Assembly (NCBI RefSeq): GCF_003002095.1
Contig: NZ_PVZC01000001.1
Span: 1,116,001-1,180,000 of the forward strand
Direction of reading: 5' to 3'
From: Allonocardiopsis opalescens
Lineage (GTDB): Bacteria > Actinomycetota > Actinomycetes > Streptosporangiales > Streptosporangiaceae
Length of the DNA: 64,000 nucleotides
Shown: in pieces, positions 1 to 9,229 of the stretch
How positions within the stretch are numbered: the stretch's first letter is position 1
How the letters are laid out: each line of letters opens with the position of its first letter
Translations under genes and position numbers: made by a program
Notes under the pieces: generated by a model
What the model was told of the DNA's origin: nothing
Database searches by the model: none
Seen by the model: the letters and a program-made list of their open reading frames with translations, nothing else

Positions 1-102
1 TTCGTCACCGCCTCCTCCATGATCAACCCGCTGACGGTGCCGTGGGTGATCGACCGCTACCTGCCGCTGATCGACGAGGCCATCGCCCAGGTCGACGGGT
101 AG
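1..102 (+). CDS. Iron-siderophore ABC transporter substrate-binding protein, C-terminal end only
   Basis: Only the last 33 codons are in the window. They read in frame to a TAG stop and contain a segment (SSMINPLTVPWVIDRY) typical of the C-terminal helix of FecB/FhuD-type periplasmic binding proteins. The protein would be a lipoprotein that captures ferric siderophore and delivers it to the permeases encoded immediately downstream (10-bp gap). The assignment rests mainly on this context, because the fragment alone is short. Confidence 0.7.
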   Translation, partial: FVTASSMINPLTVPWVIDRYLPLIDEAIAQVDG

Positions 103-112
103 GGCCGGACGG

Positions 113-1150
113 ATGGACGCGGCCGCGACCCTGCCGCGCGGCCGGGGCGGCGTCCGCCGCCCCGGCCCGGCCCGGCGCGCCCTGGCCGCCGTCGGCGGCG
201 CGGCCCTGCTGGCCGCCGCCGTCCTGGCCAGCCTGGTGCTGGGCGGCCGGGAGACCGGGCTCGGCGACCTCGCCGGGGTGCTGGCCGGCACCGCGGACCC
301 CTACGTCGCCACGGTGATCGAGAGCCGCTATCCGCGCACCGCGCTGGCCGTGGCGGCCGGGGCGGCGCTGGCCGTCGCCGGCACCCTGATGCAGGCGATC
401 ACCCGCAACCCGCTGGCCGAGCCGGGGCTGCTCGGCATCAACATGGGCGCCGCCGCCGCGATCGTCACCGGCACCGCCTTCCTCGGCCTGCGCGGCGGCA
501 CCGCGTCGGTGTGGCTGGCGCTGCCCGGCGCGGTCGCGGCCGGGCTGCTGGTGTACGCGCTCGGCGCGGCCGGCGCCCGCTCGGGCCTGGTGCGCCTCGT
601 GCTGACCGGCGCGGTGGTGTCGGCGGTGCTCAGCGCCTACATCCAGGCGGTCACCCTCAGCCTGCCGGAGTCCTTCGACAGCTACCGCTACTGGGTGGTC
701 GGCTCGCTGGCCGGGCGCGACTTCGGCGTGCTGTGGTCGATGCTGCCCTTCACCCTGGCCGGGTGCCTGCTGGCGGTGCTGCTCGCCCCGGCGCTGAACG
801 CCCTCGCGCTCGGCGACGAGGCCGCGGTCTCCGTCGGGGTGAACGTGCCGCTGGTGCGCGGCGGCGGGCTGATCGCCGCGACCCTGCTCAGCGCCGCCGC
901 CACCGCGGCCGTCGGCCCGATCGCCTTCGTCGGCCTGGCCGTCCCGCACATCGTGCGCGCCGTGGTCGGCGCCGACCTGCGCGCCCAGATCTGGTACGGG
1001 CTGCTGGCCGGCCCGGTGCTGCTGCTGGCGGCCGACGTGATCGGCCGGGTGGTGGTCCGCCCGCAGGAGCTGATGGTCGGGGTGGTGGCCGCGTTCGCGG
1101 GCGCGCCCGTGCTGCTGTACGCGGTGCGGCGGACCAAGGAGGGCATGTGA
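113..1150 (+). CDS. FecCD-family iron-siderophore ABC permease
   Basis: The protein is 345 aa and mostly hydrophobic, about ten membrane spans as in BtuC/FecCD permeases. The family motif RNPLAEPGLLGIN lies at about residues 98-110, and the coupling-helix region GPIAFVGLAVPHIVR at about 268-282. It would form one half of the membrane channel of a ferric-siderophore importer. It starts 10 bp after the binding-protein stop and overlaps the next permease by 4 bp (ATGTGA), so the genes are translationally coupled. The N-terminus is Arg/Pro rich and the first span begins near residue 24. The siderophore cannot be told from sequence. Confidence 0.93.
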   Translation: MDAAATLPRGRGGVRRPGPARRALAAVGGAALLAAAVLASLVLGGRETGLGDLAGVLAGTADPYVATVIESRYPRTALAVAAGAALAVAGTLMQAITRNPLAEPGLLGINMGAAAAIVTGTAFLGLRGGTASVWLALPGAVAAGLLVYALGAAGARSGLVRLVLTGAVVSAVLSAYIQAVTLSLPESFDSYRYWVVGSLAGRDFGVLWSMLPFTLAGCLLAVLLAPALNALALGDEAAVSVGVNVPLVRGGGLIAATLLSAAATAAVGPIAFVGLAVPHIVRAVVGADLRAQIWYGLLAGPVLLLAADVIGRVVVRPQELMVGVVAAFAGAPVLLYAVRRTKEGM

Positions 1151-2208
1151 GCGCGCCCGCGCGCACCGCCCGGACCGCAGCGCCGCCGCTGCTGCGGCTC
1201 GGCGGCGCCGTGGCGCTGCCGGTACGGCCCCGCCCGGCGCTGCTCGGGCTGGCGCTGCTGGCCGGCCTGGCCGTCGCCTCGGTGCTCACGCTGACCGTCG
1301 GGCGGCTGGGCATCCCGCTCGCGGAGCTGCCCGCCGCGCTGGCCGGGACCGCCGACCCGCAGGCGGCCTTCGTGCTGGAGCGGCTGCGCGGGCCGCGGCT
1401 GGCCGTGGCCGTCGGCGCCGGCTTCGCGCTGGGCACGGCCGGCGCGCTGTTCCAGTCCGTCGCCCGCAACCCGCTGGGCAGCCCGGACGTGATCGGAGTC
1501 GGCGCCGGGGCGGGGGCGGGAGCGGCGCTGTTCGGGCTGCTGCTGCCCGGCATCCTGCCGGGGCCGGCCGGAGCGGTCCTCGGCGGCGCCGCGGCCGCGC
1601 TGCTGGTCTACCTCGCGACCGGCACCGGCTTCCGCGACCCCGGCAAGCTGATCATCGCCGGCATCGGGGTGGCCGCGATGTCCACCGCATTCACCCACTA
1701 CGTGGTGTACGTGGTGGCCAGGGACCGCGCCTCGGTGCTGCAGGCCTACCTCAACGGCAGCCTGTCGGCGCGCTCCTGGGAGCACGCGCTGACCATCGGC
1801 GTGGCGCTCGCGCTGCTGCTGCCCTGCGCGGCCGCGCTCTCGACGCGGATGGCCATCGCCGAGATGGGCGACGACATCGCCGACGGCCTGGGCGCCCGGC
1901 CGCGCGCCACCCGCGCCTGGGCGGTGGCGCTGTCGGTCGCGCTCTCGGCCGCCGCCGTCGCCGTCGCCGGGCCGATCGCGTTCATCGCGCTGACCGCGCC
2001 CAACATCGCCAAGCGGCTGTCCGGCGGCCACGGCGCGCACGCGTTCACCGGCGGGCTCACCGGCGCGCTGCTGCTGGTGCTGGCCGACATCGCCGCGCAG
2101 CACTCGCCGATCGGCGACCGGCTGCCGGTCGGCGTGTTCACCATGGGCATCGGCGGCGTCTACCTGGGGTACCTGCTGGTCCGAGAGTGGCGGAAGGGGG
2201 CGCTGTGA
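1147..2208 (+). CDS. FecCD-family iron-siderophore ABC permease (second subunit)
   Basis: The GTG start lies inside the stop of the upstream permease (GTGA overlap), giving 353 aa. It is the paralogous partner permease, with ARNPLGSPDVIGVGAGAG matching the FecCD motif and GPIAFIALTAPNIAKRL matching the coupling region. A heterodimer with the upstream protein is expected, as in FepD/FepG or FecC/FecD. It overlaps the following ATPase gene by 4 bp, so all three membrane-complex genes form one operon. Confidence 0.93.
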   Translation: MSAPARTARTAAPPLLRLGGAVALPVRPRPALLGLALLAGLAVASVLTLTVGRLGIPLAELPAALAGTADPQAAFVLERLRGPRLAVAVGAGFALGTAGALFQSVARNPLGSPDVIGVGAGAGAGAALFGLLLPGILPGPAGAVLGGAAAALLVYLATGTGFRDPGKLIIAGIGVAAMSTAFTHYVVYVVARDRASVLQAYLNGSLSARSWEHALTIGVALALLLPCAAALSTRMAIAEMGDDIADGLGARPRATRAWAVALSVALSAAAVAVAGPIAFIALTAPNIAKRLSGGHGAHAFTGGLTGALLLVLADIAAQHSPIGDRLPVGVFTMGIGGVYLGYLLVREWRKGAL

Positions 2209-3065
2209 GCGCCGACGACGAACGGCCCGGCGACGGGTACCTCAGCGCCCGCGGCGTCACCCTCGGCTACGGCGGCGAGCCGGTGGTGCGCGAGCTGAGC
2301 CTCGACCTGCCGCGCGGCGGATTCACCGTCATCGTCGGACCCAACGGCAGCGGCAAGTCCACCCTGCTCAAGGCGATGGCGCGGGTACTGCGGCCGGTCT
2401 CCGGCGAGATCGTGCTGGACGGGCGCGCCATCCGGGGCTACCGGGCCAAGAGCGTGGCCCGGCGCCTGGCCCTGCTGCCGCAGGACCCCGTCACCCCCGA
2501 GCGCATCACCGTCGGCGAGCTGGTGCGGCGCGGCCGCTACCCGCACCACAGCCCGCTGCGCCAGTGGAGCGCCGGCGACGACGCCGCCGTCGAGCGGGCG
2601 CTGGACCGCACCGACCTGGCCGGCAGCGCCGGGCGGCGGCTCAGCGAGCTGTCGGGCGGGCAGCGGCAGCGGGCCTGGTTCGCGATGGTGCTGGCCCAGG
2701 AGACCGACATCGTGCTGCTGGACGAGCCCACCTCCTTCCTGGACATCGCGCACCAGTACGAGCTGCTGGAGCTGTGCGCCCGGCTGCACCGCGACGGCCG
2801 CACCGTCGCGGCCGTGCTGCACGACCTCAACCAGGCGGCCCGCTACGCCACCCACCTGGTGCTGATGGACGGCGGCCGGATCGTCGCCCAGGGCCCGCCG
2901 GCGGCGGTGCTGAGCGCCGAGCGGGTCACCGAGGTGTTCGGGCTGGCCTGCGAGGTGGTGCCCGACCCCTACGCCGGCACCCCGATGGTCATTCCGCTGC
3001 CCGGGGAGGCGGAGCGGCGGGCCCACCGGGAGCAGGCGGGACCGCGGGCCCCCGCGCGGCCTTGA
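2205..3065 (+). CDS. ABC transporter ATP-binding protein (FecE/FepC type)
   Basis: The GTG start overlaps the upstream stop, giving 286 aa. Walker A GPNGSGKST is at about residues 45-53, the Q-loop LLPQDP near 90-95, signature LSGGQRQR at about 149-156, Walker B IVLLDEPTS at about 169-177 and the switch His in VLHDLNQ near 206. It energises ferric-siderophore import with the two FecCD permeases. An in-frame ATG lies 18 bp upstream, but coupling through GTGA is the better start. The 3' end overlaps the convergent regulator gene by 77 bp, which is unusually long for a tail-to-tail pair. Confidence 0.93.
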   Translation: MSADDERPGDGYLSARGVTLGYGGEPVVRELSLDLPRGGFTVIVGPNGSGKSTLLKAMARVLRPVSGEIVLDGRAIRGYRAKSVARRLALLPQDPVTPERITVGELVRRGRYPHHSPLRQWSAGDDAAVERALDRTDLAGSAGRRLSELSGGQRQRAWFAMVLAQETDIVLLDEPTSFLDIAHQYELLELCARLHRDGRTVAAVLHDLNQAARYATHLVLMDGGRIVAQGPPAAVLSAERVTEVFGLACEVVPDPYAGTPMVIPLPGEAERRAHREQAGPRAPARP

Positions 3066-3540
3066 ACCGCTCCCACTCCGCGCTCAGCACCTCGTGGTAG
3101 CCGTTGAGCCAGTCCATGTAGTCGCGCATGTTCACCAGCCGCCGCCGGCTCGCGCCGTCCAGCCCCGGCAGCCGGTCCAGCGCGGCCTGCGCCAGGCTCC
3201 GCTGGTTCTTCAGGTAGGCGCGCTCGTTGCGCAGGAAGCCGCCCCACACGTCCTCGTCCATCCGGTAGCGGCGGGCCCGGGCGGCGGGGTCCGGGGAGGG
3301 CACCTGCCGGACGAAGCCGAGCTCGGCGAGCCGGCGCAGGTAGACCGAGACGGAGCCGCGGCTGACCCCGGCGCCCGCGGCGATCTCCTCGGCCGATGAG
3401 CTGTCGGCGCCGCAGACCAGCAGGTAGCCGACGATCCTGCCCTCGGACCTGGCCGCGCCCTGGGAGCGCCAGAACTCCGCGAAGCGCGCCACGAACCACG
3501 CGGCGAAGGCTTCCTCGCCGCCGTCCTCCGCTGCCGTCAC
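2989..3540 (-). CDS. GbsR/MarR-family winged-helix transcriptional regulator
   Basis: The protein is 183 aa with a winged helix at about residues 47-80 (SSAEEIAAGAGVSRGSVSVYLRRLAELGFV), followed by a helical C-terminus rich in Arg and Leu. The fold and length match GbsR-type regulators, which in other bacteria control osmoprotectant or siderophore import. A role for the adjacent importer is only suggested by position. The start is GTG, and a TATAAT-like GATAAT lies 6 nt upstream of it, so the mRNA may be leaderless. The 3' end runs 77 bp into the ATPase gene on the other strand. Confidence 0.8.
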   Translation of the reverse strand: MTAAEDGGEEAFAAWFVARFAEFWRSQGAARSEGRIVGYLLVCGADSSSAEEIAAGAGVSRGSVSVYLRRLAELGFVRQVPSPDPAARARRYRMDEDVWGGFLRNERAYLKNQRSLAQAALDRLPGLDGASRRRLVNMRDYMDWLNGYHEVLSAEWERFKAARGPAVPPAPGGPAAPPPRAAE

Positions 3541-3546
3541 CCGCGC

Positions 3547-3552
3547 ATTATC
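3547..3552 (-). promoter_or_regulatory. -10-like element of a possible leaderless promoter
   Basis: On the minus strand GATAAT ends 6 nt before the GTG start of the GbsR-like gene. This spacing puts the predicted transcription start at or beside the start codon, and no Shine-Dalgarno sequence is seen. No good -35 hexamer is visible. Confidence 0.4.
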
Positions 3553-3570
3553 CCAGCGGCGGCGGCACCC

Positions 3571-4659
3571 TCAGCGGCGCAGGGCGGCCAGCAGGTCGGG
3601 GCCGAGCCCGTTCACGGCCGCCAGGTCGAGCCGGTAGCGCACCACCGCGCCCTGCCGCTCGCCGACCACCAGGCCGGCCTCGCGCAGCCGCCGCAGGTGC
3701 CGGGAGACCTGCGGCAGGGTCATCCGGGCGCGGGCGGCCAGGTCGCTGGTGGTGCACGGGGTGCGCAGCAGGTCGTAGCAGAGCCGCATCCGGGTGGCGT
3801 CGGAGAGCACGGCCAACCGGGTGCGCACCAGGTCCAGCGGCGGCGCCTCGGACGCGGCGGCCGCGATGGGGTACTGCACAACGGTCGGGTGGCCGGGGAA
3901 GTGCTTGATCACGATGTGCGGGGCGACGTGGACGGAGGGCACCAGCACGCACGGCTGCTCGGCCAGCGACACGGTGGCGTGGTAGATCTTGTCGAAGTCC
4001 ACCCGGGGCGGATCGTCGTGGGCGGTGGCGATCGGCAGATCGGCCAGCACCCCGGCGCCCCGCTCGTGCCGCTGGCGCCGCCGCTCCACGGCGTCGGCGC
4101 GCAGCCTCGGCCGCAGCCGGGCCCACTCGGCGTCGAAGACGGTGGAGCCGACCGCCTCCAGGAAGATCAGCAGCCGCGAGCGCAGCTCCTCGGGGTCGGC
4201 CAGCAGCCGCTCGCCCAGTTCGCGGTGGCGGGGCGAGATGAGGCGCAGCCGCGCCCGCAGCGCGGTGCGCGCCTCGCGCCCGGCGGGGCCCGACAGCTCG
4301 GGGTCGAACAACTCACGCTGGGTCTGCCCGACCAGCGCCTGCGCGGTCATCTGCACGAACACGCTCCGGGGCAGCCGCTCGACGTCGGCCAGCTCCTCGT
4401 CCAGGCCGCGCTCGGGGCCGCCGACCAGCGGCAGCAGGTAGCGGGCCCGGAAGGCGCCCCACAGCGGCGCAAGCCGGGCGGCGTCGGCGGCGAGCGGCCC
4501 GGTGAGCCCCTCGGAGGCGGCCGACACCCAGGCCGCGCTGCGCGGGTGGTGCGGCGGGTCGGCCAGGGCGTGCAGGCAGGCGCACAGCTCCGCGACGGGG
4601 GAGGGGCGCGGCACGACCGCCTCGCCGCCCGCGCGCCCCAGCAGGATGCTGACCACCAT
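3571..4659 (-). CDS. ArsR-type winged-helix regulator with N-terminal DUF5937-like domain
   Basis: The protein is 362 aa. The last ~85 residues are an ArsR-like winged helix (LSDATRMRLCYDLL, then LPQVSRHLRRLREAGLV as recognition helix and wing). The first ~240 residues are a helical sensor region of the type often seen before this wing in actinobacterial regulators (DUF5937-like, recalled from family knowledge). No metal-binding Cys pair typical of arsenic or zinc sensors is obvious, so the ligand is unknown. It follows the GbsR-like gene on the same strand after a 30-bp gap and diverges from the esterase/Tct operon, which it may control. Confidence 0.78.
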   Translation of the reverse strand: MVVSILLGRAGGEAVVPRPSPVAELCACLHALADPPHHPRSAAWVSAASEGLTGPLAADAARLAPLWGAFRARYLLPLVGGPERGLDEELADVERLPRSVFVQMTAQALVGQTQRELFDPELSGPAGREARTALRARLRLISPRHRELGERLLADPEELRSRLLIFLEAVGSTVFDAEWARLRPRLRADAVERRRQRHERGAGVLADLPIATAHDDPPRVDFDKIYHATVSLAEQPCVLVPSVHVAPHIVIKHFPGHPTVVQYPIAAAASEAPPLDLVRTRLAVLSDATRMRLCYDLLRTPCTTSDLAARARMTLPQVSRHLRRLREAGLVVGERQGAVVRYRLDLAAVNGLGPDLLAALRR

Positions 4660-4814
4660 CGCCCCAGGCTAGCGGCGGGCCGTCCGGGCGGCCCCGACGG
4701 TTACCGCGTTGGCGTCAACATCCTTGAATCGGCGGGTGAACGTTCGCAGGATGGCGCGTGACCTGCGGGCGGCCGCCCGAGCCGCCCTCCGCCCACATGA
4801 TCGCGAGCCACCCG

Positions 4815-5681
4815 ATGACCACCGCCGACCGCCCCGCGCGGCACGGACCCAAGGACCCGCAGGACTTCTACTTCGCCGGGGCGACCCCCTTCTTCGCCTC
4901 GCGCTACGACCAGCGGCTGTCCTACGCCCTGTACGTGCCGCAGGCGTCCCCGCCCGGCGGCGGGCCGCGCCCGCTCGTCGTCGTCCAGCACGGCACCGGG
5001 CGCACCGCCGCCGCCTACCGCGACGCCTTCGCCGGCTTCGCCGAGCGCCACGGCGCGACCGTGCTCGCCCCGCTGTTCCCCGCCGGCATCCACGCCCCCG
5101 GCGACCTGCACGCCTTCAAGTTCCTGCGGGCCGGCGGACTCCGCTACGACCTGGCGCTGCTGGACATCGTCGCCGAGGTCGGCGAGCGCTTCGACGTGCG
5201 CACCGAGCGCTTCTGGCTGCACGGCTTCTCCGGCGGCGGCCAGTTCACCCACCGCTTCGGCTACCTGCACCCCGACCGGCTGGCCGGGATCTCCATCGGC
5301 GCGCCCGGCCGGGTGACGCTGATCGACCGCGACCGGCCCTGGTGGCTGGGGCTCGGCGGCGCCGAACAGGAGCTGGGCGACGCGCCCCGCCCCGAGCTGC
5401 TGGCCGGGGTGCCGGTGCAGATGGTCGTGGGCGCCGAGGACGTGGAGACCTGGGAGATCACCAACCCGGGCCACTCCAACTGGATGCCGGGCCAGGAGGA
5501 GTACGGCGCCACCCGGATCGAGCGGCTGCGCACGCTGCGGGACAACTTCGAGGCGCACGGCATCGCGGTCCGCTTCGACCTGGTCGAGGGCGTCGCCCAC
5601 GACGGGATGGGCGTGCTCGGCGCGGTCTGGGACTTCTTCGGCCCGCTGCTGGCCGCCGCGGACCGGGGGGCGGGGCGGTGA
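4815..5681 (+). CDS. Alpha/beta hydrolase (esterase/PHB depolymerase-like)
   Basis: With the ATG at 4815 the protein is 288 aa. In-frame ATGs at 4758 and 4797 are alternatives and none has a strong ribosome binding site. The nucleophile elbow is HGFSGGGQ, an oxyanion-type VVQHGTGRT segment precedes it, and the C-terminal HDG (VAHDGMG) probably supplies the catalytic His. The fold resembles cytosolic polyhydroxybutyrate-depolymerase-like esterases, and there is no signal peptide. It overlaps the TctC gene by 4 bp, so it is translated with a carboxylate transporter. It may hydrolyse an ester whose acid part is imported; that is inference. Confidence 0.8.
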   Translation: MTTADRPARHGPKDPQDFYFAGATPFFASRYDQRLSYALYVPQASPPGGGPRPLVVVQHGTGRTAAAYRDAFAGFAERHGATVLAPLFPAGIHAPGDLHAFKFLRAGGLRYDLALLDIVAEVGERFDVRTERFWLHGFSGGGQFTHRFGYLHPDRLAGISIGAPGRVTLIDRDRPWWLGLGGAEQELGDAPRPELLAGVPVQMVVGAEDVETWEITNPGHSNWMPGQEEYGATRIERLRTLRDNFEAHGIAVRFDLVEGVAHDGMGVLGAVWDFFGPLLAAADRGAGR

Positions 5682-6694
5682 GCCGCGCCCGGCCGGTGCT
5701 GCTCGCCGCGCTCGCCGCGCCCGCTGCCGCAGTCCTCGCGCTGTCGGGGTGCGCCGTCGGGCCGCCGGACGAGACGCGCACGGCGGCGGAGTACCCCGAC
5801 AGGAACCTGACCATCCTCGCGCCGGGCAGCACCGGCGGCGGCTGGGACACCCGGGCGCGCTCCATCGGCGCCGCCCTCACCGACTGCGGGCTGATCGACC
5901 GCTCGGTGACCGTGCGCAACACCCCGGGCGCGGGCGGCACGATCGGCCTGGCGCAGTTCTCCAGCAACACCGGCGACCCGCACGAGCTGATGGTGATGGA
6001 CACCATCACCATGCTCGGCGGCATCGTCGGCAACCACTCCCCGGTGAGCCTGGACGACGTGACGCCGATCGCCGGGCTCACCGTCAGCTCCAGCGTGGTC
6101 GTGGTGCCCGCCGACTCGCCGTACCGGAGCCTGGAGGAGCTGAACGAGGGCTTCCGCGCCGATCCGCGCGGCACCTCCTGGGTCGGCGGCAGCCTGGGCG
6201 GCCCCGACCACATCCTGGTCGGGCTGCTCGCCATGGAGCTGGGCATCCCGGTCGACCAGCTCAACTACGTCGCCACCGGCGGCGGCGGAGAGGTGCTGAA
6301 CCTGCTGGTCAGCGGGACGGCGACCGCCGCCGTCTCCACGCTGGTGGAGGTGCGGCCGCAGATCGAGGCGGGTGAGCTGCGGGCGCTGGCGGCCGGGGGC
6401 GACCCGGCGACGGCCGCGGAGATCGGCGTCCCCACCCTGGACGAGCTGGGCCTGGGCCATATCGACGTCGCCTCGGTGGGCGGCGTGATGGCGCCGGCCG
6501 GGATCTCCGAGCCCGAGCGCGAGGCCGTCATCGGGCTGATGGGGCGGATGCGCGAGACGCCCTGCTGGCAGGAGAGCCTGCGGCGCAACGACTGGGCCGA
6601 CGAGTGGCTGCCCGGCGAGGAGTTCGCCGCGCTGATCGAGGAGCACGAGCGCAACGTGACCGAACTGCTGACCGAGCTGGGGCTGGCCCAGTGA
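5678..6694 (+). CDS. Tripartite tricarboxylate transporter substrate-binding lipoprotein (TctC family)
   Basis: The GTG start overlaps the esterase stop, giving 338 aa. The N-terminus is a lipoprotein signal with lipobox L-S-G-C (Cys25). The body follows the TctC/Bug fold: NLTILAPGSTGGGWDTRAR near residues 43-61, TPGAGGTIG near 83, and a C-terminal helix ending in LLTELGLAQ. It would bind a carboxylate or similar anion outside the membrane and pass it to TctAB. The gene overlaps tctB by 4 bp. Confidence 0.9.
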   Translation: MSRARPVLLAALAAPAAAVLALSGCAVGPPDETRTAAEYPDRNLTILAPGSTGGGWDTRARSIGAALTDCGLIDRSVTVRNTPGAGGTIGLAQFSSNTGDPHELMVMDTITMLGGIVGNHSPVSLDDVTPIAGLTVSSSVVVVPADSPYRSLEELNEGFRADPRGTSWVGGSLGGPDHILVGLLAMELGIPVDQLNYVATGGGGEVLNLLVSGTATAAVSTLVEVRPQIEAGELRALAAGGDPATAAEIGVPTLDELGLGHIDVASVGGVMAPAGISEPEREAVIGLMGRMRETPCWQESLRRNDWADEWLPGEEFAALIEEHERNVTELLTELGLAQ

Positions 6695-7224
6695 GCGCCG
6701 AGGACGGCGGCACGACCGGGCGCGGACCGGACGCGCCGGCCCGCCCGCCCCTCGCGGTGGCGCCGCTGGCCACCGGGGTGCTGGTGACCGCCGTCGGCGC
6801 GGTGGTGCTGGCCGGCGCCTTCATGATCCCCGAGAGCGCCGCCTACCAGGCCGTCGGCGCCGGCGCCTTCCCGGTGCTGGTCGGAGCGGGCGCGCTGGTC
6901 GTCGGCGTGCTGAACCTGCTCGCGGTGCTGCGCCGCTCCGACACCGCGCAGCTGGACCAGGCGCGGGAGGAGGCGGCCGTCACCCACTGGCCCACGGTGG
7001 GCGCGCTCGCCGCGGCGCTGGCCGGCTACGCGGCGCTGCTGGTGCCGCTGGGCTTCTGGCAGACCAGCGCGGTCTTCCTGGTGGTGGCGGCGCGCGTCCT
7101 GGGCAGCCGCCGGCCGGTGCGCGACGCGCTCGTCGGCCTGGTCCTGGCGCTGGCGCTCTACTTCCTGTTCGACCGGGTGCTCGGCGTGAGCCTGCCGCCC
7201 GGCTACATCAGATTGGCCTTCTGA
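6691..7224 (+). CDS. tctB: Tripartite tricarboxylate transporter small permease (TctB family)
   Basis: The GTG start is within the TctC stop (GTGA), giving 177 aa. It has about four hydrophobic segments separated by a short Arg/Glu loop ([18 protein letters not shown]), as in TctB subunits. It is the small membrane partner of TctA. The gap to tctA is 1 bp. Confidence 0.88.
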   Translation: MSAEDGGTTGRGPDAPARPPLAVAPLATGVLVTAVGAVVLAGAFMIPESAAYQAVGAGAFPVLVGAGALVVGVLNLLAVLRRSDTAQLDQAREEAAVTHWPTVGALAAALAGYAALLVPLGFWQTSAVFLVVAARVLGSRRPVRDALVGLVLALALYFLFDRVLGVSLPPGYIRLAF

Positions 7225-7225
7225 C

Positions 7226-8728
7226 GTGGACGTGCTCTCGAACCTGGCCGAGGGGTTCAGCACCGCGCTGCTGCTGCGCAATGTGCTGCTGGCCCTGCTC
7301 GGCGTCACGATCGGCACCCTGGTCGGGGTGCTGCCGGGCCTGGGCCCGGCCACCACGGTCGCGCTGCTGCTGCCGCTGACCTTCGTCTTCGACCCGGTCG
7401 GCGCGCTGGTGATGTTCGCCGGCATCTACTACGGCGGCATGTACGGCGGCTCGACCACCGCGATCCTGCTGAACGTGCCCGGTGAGTCCGCGTCGGTGCC
7501 CACCACGCTCGACGGGTACCCGATGGCGAAGAAGGGCCGGGGCGGCGCGGCGCTGGCCACCGCCGCGATCGGCTCCTTCGTGGCCGGCACCATCTCCACG
7601 GTGGCGATCACCTTCCTCGGCCCGGCCATGGCCGAGGTGGGCAAGATGATCCAGCCGGCCGAGTACTTCGCGATCATGGTGCTCGCCTTCGTCACGGTCA
7701 CCTCGCTGGTGGGCAACTCGGTGGTGCGCGGGCTGGCCAGCCTGTTCCTCGGGCTGGCTATCGGGCTGGTGGGCATCGACTCGCTCACCGGCCAGGCCCG
7801 CTACACCTTCGAGCTGCCGCGCCTGTACGGCGGGATCGACCTGATCATCGTGGCCGTCGGCCTGTTCGCGATCGGGGAGGCGCTGTACTCGGCCGGGCGG
7901 CTGCGGCACCGCCCCGAGGAGATCGTGCCGGTGCGCGGCCGGGTCTGGATGAACCGCGAGGAGTGGAGCCGGTCGTGGCGGCCGTGGCTGCGCGGTACCG
8001 CGATCGGGCTGCCGATCGGCTCGCTGCCGGCCGGCGGGGCGGAGATTCCCACCTTCCTCAGCTACGCGGTGGAGCGGCGGCTGTCCAAGCGCAAGGAGGA
8101 GTTCGGCAAGGGCGCGATCGAGGGGGTGGCCGGGCCCGAGGCGGCCAACAACGCCGCCTTCTCCGGTGTGCTGGTGCCGCTGCTGACGCTGGGCATCCCC
8201 ACCTCGGCGACGGCGGCGGTGCTGCTGATGGCCTTCCAGGTCTACAACGTGCAGCCGGGGCCGACGCTCTTCGACGACCAGCCCGTGCTGGTGTGGACGC
8301 TGATCGCCAGCCTCTACATCGGCAATGTGATGCTGCTGGTGCTGAACCTGCCGCTGGTGCGGCTGTGGGTGCGGCTGCTGAGCGTGCCGCGCGAGCTGCT
8401 GGTGCCGGCGATCCTGGTGGTGGCGGCGCTGGGCGCCTACGCGGCCACCCAGAGCGTGTTCGGGATGGCGCTGGGCCTGGTCTTCGGTGCGCTCGGCTTC
8501 TGGCTGCGCCGGACCGGCTACCCGATCGGACCGCTGGTGCTCGGCGCGATCCTCGGCCCGCTGCTGGAGACCCACTTCCGGCAGGCGCTGGCCTTCAGCG
8601 AGGGCGACTGGACCGTCTTCGCCACCCGGCCGATCTCGGCCGCCATCCTGGTGGCGGCGGCGCTGATGCTGGTGCTGCCCGCCGTGCTGCGCCGCCGGGC
8701 CGGCATCACCGTGCCGGTGGCGGAGTGA
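7226..8728 (+). CDS. tctA: Tripartite tricarboxylate transporter large permease (TctA family)
   Basis: The start is GTG and the product is 500 aa, the usual TctA length, with about eleven membrane spans. Family motifs are clear: [20 protein letters not shown] near residues 34-53, [19 protein letters not shown] near 71-89, and [18 protein letters not shown] in the second half. With TctB it forms the Na+- or proton-driven channel fed by the TctC lipoprotein. The operon ends only 12 bp from the convergent Rieske gene, so Tct and the amine-degradation island may be functionally linked. Confidence 0.93.
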   Translation: MDVLSNLAEGFSTALLLRNVLLALLGVTIGTLVGVLPGLGPATTVALLLPLTFVFDPVGALVMFAGIYYGGMYGGSTTAILLNVPGESASVPTTLDGYPMAKKGRGGAALATAAIGSFVAGTISTVAITFLGPAMAEVGKMIQPAEYFAIMVLAFVTVTSLVGNSVVRGLASLFLGLAIGLVGIDSLTGQARYTFELPRLYGGIDLIIVAVGLFAIGEALYSAGRLRHRPEEIVPVRGRVWMNREEWSRSWRPWLRGTAIGLPIGSLPAGGAEIPTFLSYAVERRLSKRKEEFGKGAIEGVAGPEAANNAAFSGVLVPLLTLGIPTSATAAVLLMAFQVYNVQPGPTLFDDQPVLVWTLIASLYIGNVMLLVLNLPLVRLWVRLLSVPRELLVPAILVVAALGAYAATQSVFGMALGLVFGALGFWLRRTGYPIGPLVLGAILGPLLETHFRQALAFSEGDWTVFATRPISAAILVAAALMLVLPAVLRRRAGITVPVAE

Positions 8729-8740
8729 CGAGGAGGGCGC

Positions 8741-9061
8741 TCAGGCGACCTCCTCGGCGGCCGGGGCGTGCACGTAGACGGCGCCGTCGCGCACGGTGAC
8801 GGCGTGGGTGCGCACCGGCCGCCGGGCGGGCAGCCCCGCGGGCAGCCCGGTGCGCAGGTCGAAGGACGCGCCGTGCAGGGGGCACTCCACCAGGCAGCCC
8901 TCCAGCCAGCCGTCGGACAGCGAGGCGTCCTGGTGAGTGCAGGTGTCGTCGATCGCGTAGAGCGAGCCGTCGGCGTTGAAGACCGCGATGGGGACCTCGC
9001 CGACGATGATCCGCACGGCCTCGCCGGGCGGCAGCTCGCTGAGACGGCACGCGTAGATCAT
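8741..9061 (-). CDS. Rieske [2Fe-2S] ferredoxin-like protein
   Basis: The protein is 106 aa from an ATG preceded by a GGAGG ribosome binding site. An upstream in-frame extension to 9145 lacks one and would cover the operator region. The Rieske cluster ligands are Cys41, His43, Cys60 and His63 (CTHQ and CPLHG). The size and motif spacing match NirD/ferredoxin components of Rieske dioxygenases. It probably carries electrons to the ring-hydroxylase-type oxygenase encoded at the far end of the cluster. Its promoter region holds two IclR-type boxes shared with the regulator gene. Confidence 0.9.
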   Translation of the reverse strand: MIYACRLSELPPGEAVRIIVGEVPIAVFNADGSLYAIDDTCTHQDASLSDGWLEGCLVECPLHGASFDLRTGLPAGLPARRPVRTHAVTVRDGAVYVHAPAAEEVA

Positions 9062-9073
9062 CACGCCTCCGCT

Positions 9074-9109
9074 GTTGCTTAATGCGAAACACAATGCTTG
9101 ATGCGCAAC
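9074..9109. promoter_or_regulatory. Paired 17-bp boxes, putative IclR operator (Rieske/iclR intergenic region)
   Basis: GTTGCTTAATGCGAAAC (9074-9090) and AATGCTTGATGCGCAAC (9093-9109) agree at 13 of 17 positions and are 19 bp apart. They lie just upstream of the Rieske gene start, between it and the divergent IclR-family gene. The same pair, at the same pitch, recurs at 10152-10187 before the dehydrogenase gene. IclR-family proteins often bind paired pseudo-palindromes as a dimer of dimers, which is known for the family. Binding by this particular protein is inferred. Confidence 0.65.
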
Positions 9110-9229
9110 AGATTCGATGGTCGGTCCGGTCCGGCGCGCCGTCAAGGGGGACGCTGTAAACGCTGGGAAACGCCTGGGCGCCGGGACGGGCGCGGGTTAG
9201 CCCCGGCGCTCAGTGGATACCGTGGGATC

